From: Cytobacillus eiseniae
GTDB taxonomy: Bacteria; Bacillota; Bacilli; Bacillales; Cytobacillaceae
NCBI RefSeq assembly: GCF_017874625.1
Contig: NZ_JAGIKZ010000016.1
Span: 25,795 to 89,794, forward strand
Direction: 5' to 3'
DNA length: 64,000 nt
The position numbers and the translations under genes are program-made. Shown here in pieces: positions 1-8,630 of the stretch. Each line of letters starts with the position of its first letter. Position 1 is the stretch's first letter. Below the pieces are notes generated by a model. That model did not search any database, was not told where the DNA came from, and saw only the letters and a program-made list of their open reading frames with translations.

Positions 1-175
1 AAACGAGGCTGACTAAAGAGAGATGCTATGAGTTAGTTGAAACGTATTTGTAATAACACCAGCAATAAAATCCACTCTTAATATTTCTATCCTCTTCGAT
101 TTATCTATATAATAGGTAGATATAGTCAGATGTTTTTATATAAACGATCTCATAGGGAGAAGGAGAATGCGAATT

Positions 176-1573
176 ATGATAGAGGTGGAACAAAAACCAG
201 AGAATGTTGCTGCAATCCTACAGGAACATCATCATTATTTTCGTACGAATGTAACTAAAGACGTGGATTTTCGTTTGCACCAATTAGAAAAACTGCGAGA
301 AGGAATACTGAAATATGAGACGAAAATCTCGGAAGCGCTCCAGAAGGATTTAGGCAAGCATCCATTTGAATCCTATACAACTGAGGTCGGTTTTACCTTA
401 AATAGCATTACACATACGATAAAGCGATTAAAAAAATGGGCAAAGCCAAAAAAAGTAGATACGCCACTCGCCTTGTTTCCTGCAAAAAGCATGGTCATGT
501 ACGAACCTTATGGGACGGTCTTAATTATCGGTCCATTTAATTATCCCTTCCAGCTGCTGATCGAACCATTGATTGGGGCCATTGCTGCTGGAAACTGTGC
601 CGTGCTAAAGCCATCCGAATTGGTTCCACATGTTTCTGCTGTAGTGACAGAAATGATTGAATCGATTTTCGATCCTTCCTATATCCGATCTGTCCAAGGG
701 AGCGTCGAAACGAATATTTCACTCATGAATGCGCCATTTGATTATATATTTTTTACGGGGAGCATCCCTGTTGGGAAAATGGTGATGGAGGCAGCCGCCA
801 AAAATCTAGTGCCTGTTACGCTTGAACTTGGGGGAAAAAGCCCAGTCATTGTTGATAAAAGTGCGGATATGAAAGTGGCAGCTGAACGGATCATTTGGGG
901 AAAGACAGTCAATTCTGGCCAAACATGTGTCGCACCAGATTATTTAATGGTTGATGAGGCAATTAAAAAGGAATTAATTGATGAAATGATCCAAACGTTG
1001 AAACGGTTTTTCGGGTCCACGATTGAACAAAGCAAGGATTTCGGACGGATTGTGAATGAACGCCATTATCAGCGCTTATTAACGATTCTTGAAAAAGAAA
1101 AGAATCATGTAATTTTCGGTGGAGGAACGAATGCAACGACCCGATTTATTGAGCCAACATTAATCGAAGCCACATGGCAATCGGCAACAATGGAGGATGA
1201 AATATTTGGCCCCTTGCTGCCGATTATAACGTACAAGAACTTGGATGAAGCAATTGAAATGATTAATAAGCGTGCGAAACCATTAGCGCTCTACCTTTTC
1301 ACAGCTGACAAGCAAATCGAAGAGCGGGTGCTGACGGAAATTTCCTCAGGCGGTGTTTGCATTAATAATACCGTCACCCATTTAGCAAACCCGGATCTAC
1401 CATTTGGAGGGGTAGGCAGCTCTGGAATGGGTGCATACCATGGCCATCACAGCTTTTTAACCTTTTCACATCAAAAAAGTATCCTTAAATCAAGTACAAA
1501 AATTAATATCAAGATGCTCTTCCCCCCTTACAATGATAAAAACTTGCAATTGGTGCGGAAGTTTTTGAAATAG
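176..1573 (+). CDS. Aldehyde dehydrogenase, class-3-like (YwdH type)
   Basis: NAD(P)-dependent oxidation of an aldehyde to the acid is the expected reaction. The family glutamate lies in LELGGKSP (about residue 217) and the catalytic cysteine in SGQTCVAPD (about residue 251); the coenzyme-site segment FTGSIPVGK precedes them. The compact length of about 465 residues and the hydrophobic C-terminal region fit the class-3/fatty-aldehyde branch. An in-frame ATG at 167 lies only one base after the GGAG, so ATG 176, ten bases downstream, is preferred. The gene is monocistronic and ends at a strong bidirectional terminator. The natural aldehyde cannot be told from sequence. Confidence 0.9.
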   Translation: MIEVEQKPENVAAILQEHHHYFRTNVTKDVDFRLHQLEKLREGILKYETKISEALQKDLGKHPFESYTTEVGFTLNSITHTIKRLKKWAKPKKVDTPLALFPAKSMVMYEPYGTVLIIGPFNYPFQLLIEPLIGAIAAGNCAVLKPSELVPHVSAVVTEMIESIFDPSYIRSVQGSVETNISLMNAPFDYIFFTGSIPVGKMVMEAAAKNLVPVTLELGGKSPVIVDKSADMKVAAERIIWGKTVNSGQTCVAPDYLMVDEAIKKELIDEMIQTLKRFFGSTIEQSKDFGRIVNERHYQRLLTILEKEKNHVIFGGGTNATTRFIEPTLIEATWQSATMEDEIFGPLLPIITYKNLDEAIEMINKRAKPLALYLFTADKQIEERVLTEISSGGVCINNTVTHLANPDLPFGGVGSSGMGAYHGHHSFLTFSHQKSILKSSTKINIKMLFPPYNDKNLQLVRKFLK

Positions 1574-1613
1574 AATGGTGCAAATGATACAGCAATTATT
1601 TGTGCAAAATATA

Positions 1614-1644
1614 AAAGATCCGCCCAACTTATGGGCGGATCTTT
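1614..1644. terminator. Bidirectional rho-independent terminator
   Basis: A perfect 13-bp stem (1614-1626 with 1632-1644) with a 5-base loop begins with AAA and ends with TTT. It separates two convergent genes and can serve both. Confidence 0.85.
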
Positions 1645-1678
1645 GCTAGTAATGATGGAAGTCATCCAGTCTAATTAC

Positions 1679-3907
1679 TTAATAATTGTAAAATTGAATG
1701 CCTTTTTCATATGTCTCATGTGCCAAACGAATAACAGAAACGGCTAGATCAGCATAGGACACATCCTGTTTTGGGTTGAATTTATTTTTATTCGCAGTTA
1801 ATAAGCCGATTGAGTGCGCCAATGCAACATAACCAACATTCTCTGCTTTCACATCTTTGGCATCAGAGAACGGAAGGTGATAAATGCCTTGGTTTTTAGC
1901 AGCTTGCTCGAGACCTAATAGACGAATATACCAAATCGCTAACTCTTCTCTAGTTAGATGCTCGTCCAGATTAAAAGATGTCTCTTCTTTTTCAATGATG
2001 CCGAGTGTAACTGCACGTTCAATGACTTGATATAAAGGATGAGTAGGTTTAATATTTTCAAAGGAATGACTTGTCTCGTTTTGCTCAGGATAGTAATGAT
2101 CATAGAAATGGGTAATGGACTTCGTAATTACTTCCAGTGCAGCACCTTTTGTCATTTTTGCATTTGCGTCAAATGATTTCTGTTCTTCTACATTAAGTAT
2201 TTTTGCTTGAATAAGATGATTGAGTTCTTTTTCTGCCCAAGGATGGGAAACGACAGGATCGTCATTCTCATTTGTGCGATTCCACTCTCCTGTAACGGCA
2301 TCTAAATACATACTTGTATTATTTTGGAATACTTGTGAATAAACAAGATGATAATGATTATCTTTTTTTCCATATCCTTCTTTTACATAATTAAGATTTA
2401 GATTGAGCTCTTCAAAGTATTTCTCTTGTGCCTTTTCTTTTGGAATCACTTTATCAATTGAAGGCCAATTTTGAATATCAGATTGATAGACATTAAGACC
2501 GAGTAAAGCACCATTAGCAGATATACTAGCAGTTAGTTGCTCTCCATTAACGATGATTCCATTAGCTACTCTAGGGAAGACGAAATGATAGATTCCTCTG
2601 TCTTCATCATGATAAAATTCGCCAATTGGCATTGCATACTCATGTAGATAAGAAGGGGCGTACAGCTTTAAGTAATGGACTGCTTTATTCAGTGCCTCTT
2701 CATTAGAAATCGCCTTATCCGTTTGTTTGCTGTTGTCTCGTTCCTTTAGAAGCTCTTCTTTGATGTCATGATACTGAATGATTTCCCCTGTATGTTTGTC
2801 TAACTCAAGGTTTGTCCCAGATCCTCCACTTTCGTACTCGTACATATATTGAATGTTAATGACCTCTTGGCCATTGAAATTTTTTCTTTCCTCAATGGAA
2901 TCAAATCGTAGCTTTATTTTATCCGAATCAATTTTGAGTAATGTTTCAGCAAAAGCCTTTGCATCCGCTAACGAAATATTGGTTTGTTTAGGCTTGAGCG
3001 GTTGAGTCACAATATGTTCAATCTTATGTTCGTTTTGAAGTTCAGGTGTAAAGCCATTCATCAGCTGCCATTCACCAGAAAGTGCATGAACACCGATTAC
3101 ATTATTTATTGGTTGATATATGAGGTTTACATCGGTATCGCCTGTTCGATAATTCGTCTCTACTCTGTATTGAAGATCAACAGAAATACGTTCTTTCATC
3201 TGCTTGATTATTTCATCTTTAGGTAAAATTTTTGTGGCATCATCATACGATGGGGAAGCACTATTACCTGAGTACTGGTAGAATTCAGTTACTTCTCCAT
3301 TTCCAAGCACTGTGACTTGAATTTGCTGGTCTGGAATAGGTACATTATTTTGTTTCTTAACGAAGGAGAATGAGTAACGGATCGGTTCCGTCAGTAATTG
3401 ATTCAATGGGTAGTAGTTGATGTGATTCGTTTCTAGATGATAATCCTTGCTTTCAGGGAAGTTTTTTAGAAATGCTTTAGCCACTTCTGTTGCTTTTTCT
3501 TTTGTTATTTTTGCTGGAAATAAAGCATCTACCGCATTCGTAGGTTCATAGTGAAAACGCTCAATTTTTAAATCATCTCCTAGAAAGCTGACACTTCCAT
3601 ACATTTGCTTCCCGTTTATCTTTTTTTGAAAATGTAAGTCATAACGAATGGTCGTATCTTCAGGGTATTGATAGCCGGAACCTGAATGAAACTCGCTATC
3701 TTTTAAGTAATCAAATTGTGGAAAAAAGGCTTTAAACTTCTTGATTAGCTCACTTTTTGAAATGACCTTTTCTGTCTGAGCAACTTGAATTTGTGCAGGG
3801 GAATAATGTTCATTCCCTAAGGATGTTGCGCTTGCTGCTGGTGCAAGAATTCCAATCGTTAATCCAGTCGATAAGGTTAAAATCCCTAGTTTTCTTAACT
3901 TCTTCAA
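1679..3907 (-). CDS. Secreted YcdB/YcdC-repeat protein with C-terminal SLH domains
   Basis: A 742-residue exported protein. The N-terminus has a lysine-rich start, a hydrophobic core and an Ala-x-Ala-like cleavage region near residue 27. The central part contains YcdB/YcdC-like and PepSY-like beta-rich repeats (residues about 50-550), with recurring 'TGE' turns such as DKHTGEIIQY and DAVTGEW. The last 150 residues look like S-layer homology modules, including LTREELAIWYIRLLGL and VSYADLAVSVIRLAHE, which in the family bind secondary cell-wall polymer. Location is therefore probably the cell surface. The enzymatic role is unknown; PepSY-type modules often inhibit or chaperone peptidases. An AGGAGG-like site precedes the ATG at 3907. 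Confidence 0.8.
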   Translation of the reverse strand: MKKLRKLGILTLSTGLTIGILAPAASATSLGNEHYSPAQIQVAQTEKVISKSELIKKFKAFFPQFDYLKDSEFHSGSGYQYPEDTTIRYDLHFQKKINGKQMYGSVSFLGDDLKIERFHYEPTNAVDALFPAKITKEKATEVAKAFLKNFPESKDYHLETNHINYYPLNQLLTEPIRYSFSFVKKQNNVPIPDQQIQVTVLGNGEVTEFYQYSGNSASPSYDDATKILPKDEIIKQMKERISVDLQYRVETNYRTGDTDVNLIYQPINNVIGVHALSGEWQLMNGFTPELQNEHKIEHIVTQPLKPKQTNISLADAKAFAETLLKIDSDKIKLRFDSIEERKNFNGQEVINIQYMYEYESGGSGTNLELDKHTGEIIQYHDIKEELLKERDNSKQTDKAISNEEALNKAVHYLKLYAPSYLHEYAMPIGEFYHDEDRGIYHFVFPRVANGIIVNGEQLTASISANGALLGLNVYQSDIQNWPSIDKVIPKEKAQEKYFEELNLNLNYVKEGYGKKDNHYHLVYSQVFQNNTSMYLDAVTGEWNRTNENDDPVVSHPWAEKELNHLIQAKILNVEEQKSFDANAKMTKGAALEVITKSITHFYDHYYPEQNETSHSFENIKPTHPLYQVIERAVTLGIIEKEETSFNLDEHLTREELAIWYIRLLGLEQAAKNQGIYHLPFSDAKDVKAENVGYVALAHSIGLLTANKNKFNPKQDVSYADLAVSVIRLAHETYEKGIQFYNY

Positions 3908-4057
3908 AAGATCCCTCCTAATATTTAGAATACTTCCTAATTATATCCCAAATTTTACAACTAGTGGATATATTCGTGGAATTCTATTGTTTTTTATGAA
4001 CCATAGTAATTAGATATTGGCTTTATATGGTAATATAGTTCAAGGGAGGGATGTAAA

Positions 4058-4453
4058 TTGCTTTTCAATGCAGTAGAACCAAAAGTACCTTTATTATTCT
4101 CTTTCTTCATGATGGTAGTCATGTTTATCATCTCTAATTGGTCAATTTACTTATTGCTAGCTATCATGATTATCGTTTCTACTAACGTAAAGTATCATTT
4201 CAAGGTAAACGATACTGATTTATTATTTACAACTTCTCTATTTGGTTTAGAGATATTGAAAAAGAAAGCAAGGAAAGAACAGATTAAATTAATTGAATTT
4301 AAAAGAACAGATTGGGATAAAAAGTCTGTGTTTATTAGATTAGAAAAAGGATTTAGGTGGAAAATTTCTCGTTTTAATTCAGATACCTTTGATGAATCTA
4401 TTGAGAATTTCGCTAGGACTAACTCAATAAATATTAAAAAGCATAAAAAATAG
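4058..4453 (+). CDS. Small membrane protein of unknown function
   Basis: A 131-residue protein starting at TTG 4058, seven bases after AGGGAGGG. Two adjacent hydrophobic segments occupy residues about 12-45, followed by a basic, beta-rich cytoplasmic tail. This layout resembles small membrane proteins carrying a PH-like domain, but I recognise no specific family. It stands alone between the YcdB/SLH gene, which is divergent, and the PTS leader, and ends at its own terminator. Confidence 0.65.
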   Translation: MLFNAVEPKVPLLFSFFMMVVMFIISNWSIYLLLAIMIIVSTNVKYHFKVNDTDLLFTTSLFGLEILKKKARKEQIKLIEFKRTDWDKKSVFIRLEKGFRWKISRFNSDTFDESIENFARTNSINIKKHKK

Positions 4454-4480
4454 TAAGCTGCTAATTACGTTAGCCTAATG

Positions 4481-4515
4481 AAGGGAAACCCAAACTGTAT
4501 GGGTTTCCTTTCATT
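4481..4515 (+). terminator. Rho-independent terminator
   Basis: A hairpin with GGAAACCCA pairing to TGGGTTTCC is followed by TTTCATTTTT. It closes the small membrane protein gene. Confidence 0.75.
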
Positions 4516-4624
4516 TTTAAATTTAAAAATATCCTAGCCCAAATAGCATGAATAGAAAAAGCCAAGCATATGAATAGCATAGGAGCCATACAAGCTCGAA
4601 TGAATCGAAAGTTTCATATTGGTC

Positions 4625-4652
4625 CCATGTGACTGATTTTTTTCAGGCATGG
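4625..4652 (+). promoter_or_regulatory. Ribonucleic antiterminator (RAT) for a BglG/GlcT-type protein
   Basis: CCATG (4625-4629) pairs with CATGG (4648-4652), and CTGA with TCAG inside it, giving the interrupted stem with internal loops typical of RAT targets. The core TGTGACTG...CAGGCATG resembles, from memory, the GlcT-type RAT of ptsG leaders. Its 3' arm (4645-4652) is also the 5' arm of the following terminator, so the two folds exclude each other. A CAT-domain antiterminator is encoded 0.6 kb downstream in the same operon. Confidence 0.75.
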
Positions 4653-4705
4653 CGGCAAAGAAGACAGAGGTTTTTTTCCCTCTTTCTCATTGCCCCATGC
4701 CTTTT
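4645..4705 (+). terminator. Conditional leader terminator of the PTS operon
   Basis: AGGCATGG (4645-4652) and GGCAA (4654-4658) pair with TTGCC (4690-4694) and CCATGCCT (4695-4702); an inner AGAGG/CCTCT helix extends the stem. The hairpin is followed by TTTT. It shares eight bases with the RAT element, so it should form only when the antiterminator protein is not bound. Confidence 0.75.
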
Positions 4706-4741
4706 CATATTCATCCATATCAACGATGAAGGAGTGTCCAT

Positions 4742-5224
4742 ATGCTCAGGAAATTTTTTAAGAAAGAGGCATTACAAATTATTTCTCCGTTAAAAGGGGA
4801 TGTGCGTTCACTTGAAGAAGTGCCTGATCCTGTTTTTAGTGAAAGGTTGATGGGGGAGGGAGTGGCGATTATGCCTGACGGAGGCAATGTCTGCTCTCCA
4901 ATTGATGGAACGGTCATCCTTGTGGCTGAAACGAAGCATGCGATTGGGCTTCGTTCTAAGGATGGAACAGAAGTACTTATTCATATTGGATTGGAAACGG
5001 TTTCATTACAGGGGAGGGGATTTCGTATGCTTGTTGAAAATGGAGATCCGGTATCCGTTGGGCAGGAGCTTATCGAGGTGGATTGGGAATTCATTCGTGA
5101 CAAGGCAAAGAGTTTGATCACCCCAATTATCATTACAAATAGCAAGGAAAAAAAAGTTCAAGTTAAACAAGTAATAGAAAATGTCGTCGGAAAAACAGTC
5201 GTAATGACAGTGTCCAATAAGTAG
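4742..5224 (+). CDS. PTS glucose-family IIA component
   Basis: A free-standing 160-residue EIIA(Glc)-type domain, which passes phosphate from HPr to the IIB domain. The phospho-accepting histidine is His81 in VLIHIGLETV, with the partner His66 in ETKHAIGL; the N-terminal segment with SPLKGDV and the SPIDGTV turn are family hallmarks. GAAGGAG precedes the ATG. It is the first gene of an operon with the antiterminator (37 bases to its start) and the IICB permease. The permease encoded here has no IIA domain, so this gene completes it. Confidence 0.9.
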   Translation: MLRKFFKKEALQIISPLKGDVRSLEEVPDPVFSERLMGEGVAIMPDGGNVCSPIDGTVILVAETKHAIGLRSKDGTEVLIHIGLETVSLQGRGFRMLVENGDPVSVGQELIEVDWEFIRDKAKSLITPIIITNSKEKKVQVKQVIENVVGKTVVMTVSNK

Positions 5225-5261
5225 ATTGCTGCAAATTCAATTAGTGGGGAGGTGCTTCACA

Positions 5262-6110
5262 ATGAAGATCAAAAAAATTCTCAATAATAACGCAGTGATC
5301 GTGCTTGATGGAGGGAGAGAGAAAATTGCGATTGGTGCTGGAATTGCTTTTAACAAGAGAAAGAATGACTTGGTAATAGCAAGTAAGATTGAAAAGGTCT
5401 TTATCATGAGGGAGAACGCGAAGCTTGAACAATTATTGAGTCGAATTCCTGCGGAGCACTTCACGATTTCAGAGGAAATCATCACCTATGCTGAACATGA
5501 TTTAGGGGCAAAGCTAAATGAGCATATTCATGTTGTTCTTACCGACCATCTTTCATTTGCGATTGAACGAACACAGAAAGGAATCTATATAACTAACAAA
5601 CTACTATATGAGATTAAGATCCTCTATCCAAGGGAATTTGAAATCGGGCTTTGGGCGATCAAGCATATAAGGGATAAATGTCAAGTGGAAATGCCTGTAG
5701 ATGAAGCAGCTTTCATTGCTCTTCATTTACATACAATGAAGCCACAAGGGGGTGATTTGCATCAGACGATTAGACAAACAACGATCATTAGAGACATCAT
5801 TCAGTCGGTGAAAAGTCAGCTAAAGATCGAGATTGAAGAAGATGAGATCGCCTATCAACGCTTTATCTCTCATTTACGCTTTACCTTATCTAGAGTGAGC
5901 CAATATGACCTTCATACAATGGATGAGGAATTGTCAGGCATGATTCAGAAAAAGTTCCCTATCGCGTATCGTTGTGCGAAAGAAATTGCGCAGGCGCTTC
6001 TTAGTCGACATGGAATGGAACTTCCAAAAGTGGAATTAGGCTATATTGCCCTTCATATTGAGCGCTTAAGGAGAAATCGCCCATTAAAAACAAAAATAAA
6101 AAGGAGTTGA
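5262..6110 (+). CDS. BglG/GlcT-family transcription antiterminator
   Basis: An RNA-binding antiterminator of 282 residues. The CAT (co-antiterminator) RNA-binding domain covers residues about 1-55, starting MKIKKILNNNAV, and is followed by PRD1 (about 65-170) and PRD2 (about 175-280) with the phosphorylatable histidines in AEHDLGAKL, ALHLHTM and ALHIERL. A longer reading frame begins at TTG 5226, but GGGGAGG nine bases before ATG 5262 and the normal CAT-domain start favour 5262. It lies between IIA and IICB and very probably acts on the RAT/terminator in the operon's own leader, with activity set by PTS phosphorylation. Confidence 0.9.
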   Translation: MKIKKILNNNAVIVLDGGREKIAIGAGIAFNKRKNDLVIASKIEKVFIMRENAKLEQLLSRIPAEHFTISEEIITYAEHDLGAKLNEHIHVVLTDHLSFAIERTQKGIYITNKLLYEIKILYPREFEIGLWAIKHIRDKCQVEMPVDEAAFIALHLHTMKPQGGDLHQTIRQTTIIRDIIQSVKSQLKIEIEEDEIAYQRFISHLRFTLSRVSQYDLHTMDEELSGMIQKKFPIAYRCAKEIAQALLSRHGMELPKVELGYIALHIERLRRNRPLKTKIKRS

Positions 6111-6116
6111 GTGTGA

Positions 6117-7562
6117 ATGATGAAGTTTTTGCAAAAGCTTGGACGCTCATTAATGCTTCCTGTCGCCGTTTTACCAGCTGCAGCGATTCTGATGGGGATT
6201 GGCTATTGGATTGATCACGATGGCTGGGGTGAAGGAAATGCGCTAGCTGCATTTTTGATTAAGGCAGGCGCTTCGATTATTGATCATATTCCGATTCTTT
6301 TTGCAGTTGGTGTCGCCTTAGGGATGTCAAAGGACAAGGATGGATCTTCTGCCTTAAGTGGGCTGGTCGCATTTTTAGTTGTCACAACGATGTTATCGAC
6401 AGACACGGTTGCTCTATTACAAGGGATTGATGTAGCAAATGTGAATCCCGCATTTGAGAAAATTGATAATGCATTTATAGGTATTCTTTCTGGTTTTATT
6501 GCGGCATGGATGTATAATCGCTATAGTCAGGTGAAGCTGCCAGATTTCTTAGCCTTCTTTAGCGGCAAGCGGCTTGTGCCGATTATGTCTGCTGTTGCGA
6601 TGCTAGCCGCTTCAGCCGTATTATTCTTTGTTTGGCCAGTTGTTTATAGTTGGTTAGTATCATTTGGGGAAGGAATTAGTAGTTTAGGAGCCATTGGTGC
6701 TGGATTATATGGATTCTTTAATCGTCTCTTAATTCCAACGGGATTGCATCATGCCTTGAATGCTGTTTTTTGGTTTGATACGATCGGGATTAATGATATC
6801 GGAAAGTTCTGGGCAAGTGAAGGCGTGAAAGGGGTTACCGGCATGTATCAAGCTGGATTCTTCCCAATCATGATGTTTGGATTGCCTGCAGCTGGGCTTG
6901 CGATGTATCATACAGCCAAAACAAAAAGAAAAAAGCAAGTGGCCTCATTAATGTTAGCAGCTGGATTTGCTTCTTTTTTCACAGGGGTAACAGAACCGCT
7001 TGAATTTGCTTTCATGTTTCTAGCACCGGCATTATATGTTGTTCATGCTGCGTTAACAGGGCTTTCCTTATTTATTGCCGCGATGTTCGAGTGGACGGCA
7101 GGCTTCGGATTTAGTGCCGGATTTATTGACTTTTTCTTGAGCCTTCGCATTCCAATTGCCAATATGCCGCTCATGCTCGTCGTTCAAGGATTAGGATTTG
7201 CCGTTGTGTATTATTTCCTTTTCCGCTTTTTAATTGTGAAGTTCAACTTGAAAACACCAGGCAGAGAAGATGAAGAAGAAATCGAAGAAAGTGAGCTTGG
7301 GGAAACGATAAATGATTTCACGAATATGGCTGTGCAAATTGTTGATGGATTAGGTGGAGTGGAAAATATTCGTTCCGTTGAATACTGTGCAACCCGCCTG
7401 CGAGTAGAAGTCGGCAAGATGGATCATGTGGATCAAAAGAAAATAAAATCGACGGGTGTACCAGGTATTCACATTGTAGGCTCACAAAGCATTCAAGTCA
7501 TTGTTGGAACAAATGTCCAATTTGTGGCAGATGAAGTAGAAAAAATACGAAAACATCGATAA
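6117..7562 (+). CDS. PTS sugar permease IICB, glucose/glucosamine/GlcNAc family
   Basis: A 481-residue membrane permease that imports and phosphorylates a sugar. The IIC domain (residues about 1-375) has the family start FLQKLGRSLMLPVAVLPAAA and the substrate-site segment FFTGVTEPLEF. A charged linker follows, then the IIB domain with the phospho-cysteine Cys424 in EYCATRLRV. AAGGAG ends ten bases before ATG 6117; a second ATG at 6120 is possible. Its IIA partner is the separate first gene. The downstream deaminase points to glucosamine, whose PTS product is the deaminase substrate, since no nagA lies nearby; GlcNAc or glucose remain possible. Confidence 0.88.
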   Translation: MMKFLQKLGRSLMLPVAVLPAAAILMGIGYWIDHDGWGEGNALAAFLIKAGASIIDHIPILFAVGVALGMSKDKDGSSALSGLVAFLVVTTMLSTDTVALLQGIDVANVNPAFEKIDNAFIGILSGFIAAWMYNRYSQVKLPDFLAFFSGKRLVPIMSAVAMLAASAVLFFVWPVVYSWLVSFGEGISSLGAIGAGLYGFFNRLLIPTGLHHALNAVFWFDTIGINDIGKFWASEGVKGVTGMYQAGFFPIMMFGLPAAGLAMYHTAKTKRKKQVASLMLAAGFASFFTGVTEPLEFAFMFLAPALYVVHAALTGLSLFIAAMFEWTAGFGFSAGFIDFFLSLRIPIANMPLMLVVQGLGFAVVYYFLFRFLIVKFNLKTPGREDEEEIEESELGETINDFTNMAVQIVDGLGGVENIRSVEYCATRLRVEVGKMDHVDQKKIKSTGVPGIHIVGSQSIQVIVGTNVQFVADEVEKIRKHR

Positions 7563-7680
7563 GTAAGCGCTGTAAAAATGGTGGATCGCTTAAAGAAAGC
7601 GCTAGGAATCAACCTAATAACCGATGTGTAATGAAAGGCAAACCGGTTGTGGCATTTGCACATGAAAGATCATCTTCTTT

Positions 7681-7710
7681 TTGACAGGAAAGTTCAGAAC
7701 AGAGTAAAAT
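7681..7710 (+). promoter_or_regulatory. SigA-type promoter of the glucosamine-6-phosphate deaminase gene
   Basis: TTGACA (7681-7686), an 18-base spacer and TAAAAT (7705-7710) lie 83 bases before the start codon. This suggests the deaminase is not simply the last gene of the PTS operon. Confidence 0.65.
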
Positions 7711-7793
7711 GAATTGGAAGTTGGTTCATCTTCTGATTGGCCTACTAGAATAACCAGAATGCTATTTCTGGGAAAAAAGTAAAGGAATGAATC

Positions 7794-8483
7794 ATGAATA
7801 TTAAACTTGAACGATTTAATGATCAAGAAGCACTTTATAATCGGGCGTTCGAAATAATCGGACAGCATTTAAATGCTGGTGCAAAGTCATTTGGTCTTGC
7901 GACTGGTGGGACGATGGTTCCATTATACAGCCGAATCTGTCAAAGCGATTTAGATTTTTCACAATGTACGAGTGTGAATTTAGATGAATATGTTGGCCTG
8001 CCAAGGCAGCATGATGAGAGCTATTATGCTTTTATGCAAAATAATCTTTTTCAAACGAAGCCTTTTAAAGAAACAAATCTCCCAAATGGGGAAGCACAAA
8101 ATGTGGAGGAAGAAGCATCACAGTATGAGCAGCTTGTTCAATCAAAGAATGTCGATTTGCAGCTTCTTGGAGTAGGTGAAAATGGGCATATTGGTTTCAA
8201 TGAGCCTGGAACACCTTTTACTAGTGAAACACATGTTGTTCAATTAACTCCCTCCACGAGAGAAGCAAATGCGCGCTTCTTTGATTCAATTGACGAAGTC
8301 CCAGAAAAGGCAATCACACTCGGGATTTCAACGATTTTACGAGCAAAATGCATTCTTCTATTAGCTGTTGGTGAGAAAAAAAGAGCGGCACTTGATGCAT
8401 TATTGAGTGGAGAAATCACAGAGAAGTTTCCAATCACAAGCCTACGTACACATTCGAATGTGATTGTACTAACTGATTTGTAA
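7794..8483 (+). CDS. nagB: Glucosamine-6-phosphate deaminase
   Basis: Converts glucosamine 6-phosphate to fructose 6-phosphate and ammonia, feeding amino sugar into glycolysis. The 229-residue protein has the phosphate-binding LATGGTMVPLY, the catalytic-region LDEYVGL and the signature GENGHIGFNEPG. The short form matches Gram-positive NagB/GamA, which lack the C-terminal allosteric extension of the enterobacterial enzyme. AAAGGAA precedes ATG 7794. It follows the PTS genes after 231 bases with its own promoter; two palindromic AAGCGCT motifs near 7563 and 7598 are weak catabolite-control (cre) candidates with two mismatches each. Confidence 0.93.
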   Translation: MNIKLERFNDQEALYNRAFEIIGQHLNAGAKSFGLATGGTMVPLYSRICQSDLDFSQCTSVNLDEYVGLPRQHDESYYAFMQNNLFQTKPFKETNLPNGEAQNVEEEASQYEQLVQSKNVDLQLLGVGENGHIGFNEPGTPFTSETHVVQLTPSTREANARFFDSIDEVPEKAITLGISTILRAKCILLLAVGEKKRAALDALLSGEITEKFPITSLRTHSNVIVLTDL

Positions 8484-8491
8484 ATAGAATG

Positions 8492-8541
8492 GAGCAGTCC
8501 AAAAAGACGTATTTTCGACTTTTCGGACTGCTCTTTTTTTG
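8492..8541 (+). terminator. Rho-independent terminator of nagB
   Basis: GAGCAGTCC pairs with GGACTGCTC and the inner AAAAAG with CTTTT; a run of T follows. It ends nagB. Confidence 0.9.
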
Positions 8542-8630
8542 CTTGAAAGTGTAGAAGAGCTCAATGAGACAAAATCAAGAGAATGCCAGAAAAAAAGTCT
8601 CATAGTTTATTAATAATAGTAATCGCTTCA

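Noticed and set aside
7561..7610. Pair of catabolite-repression (cre) sites before nagB
   Set aside because: Two AAGCGCT-centred motifs are seen, but each differs from the consensus at two important positions, so they are mentioned only as weak candidates.
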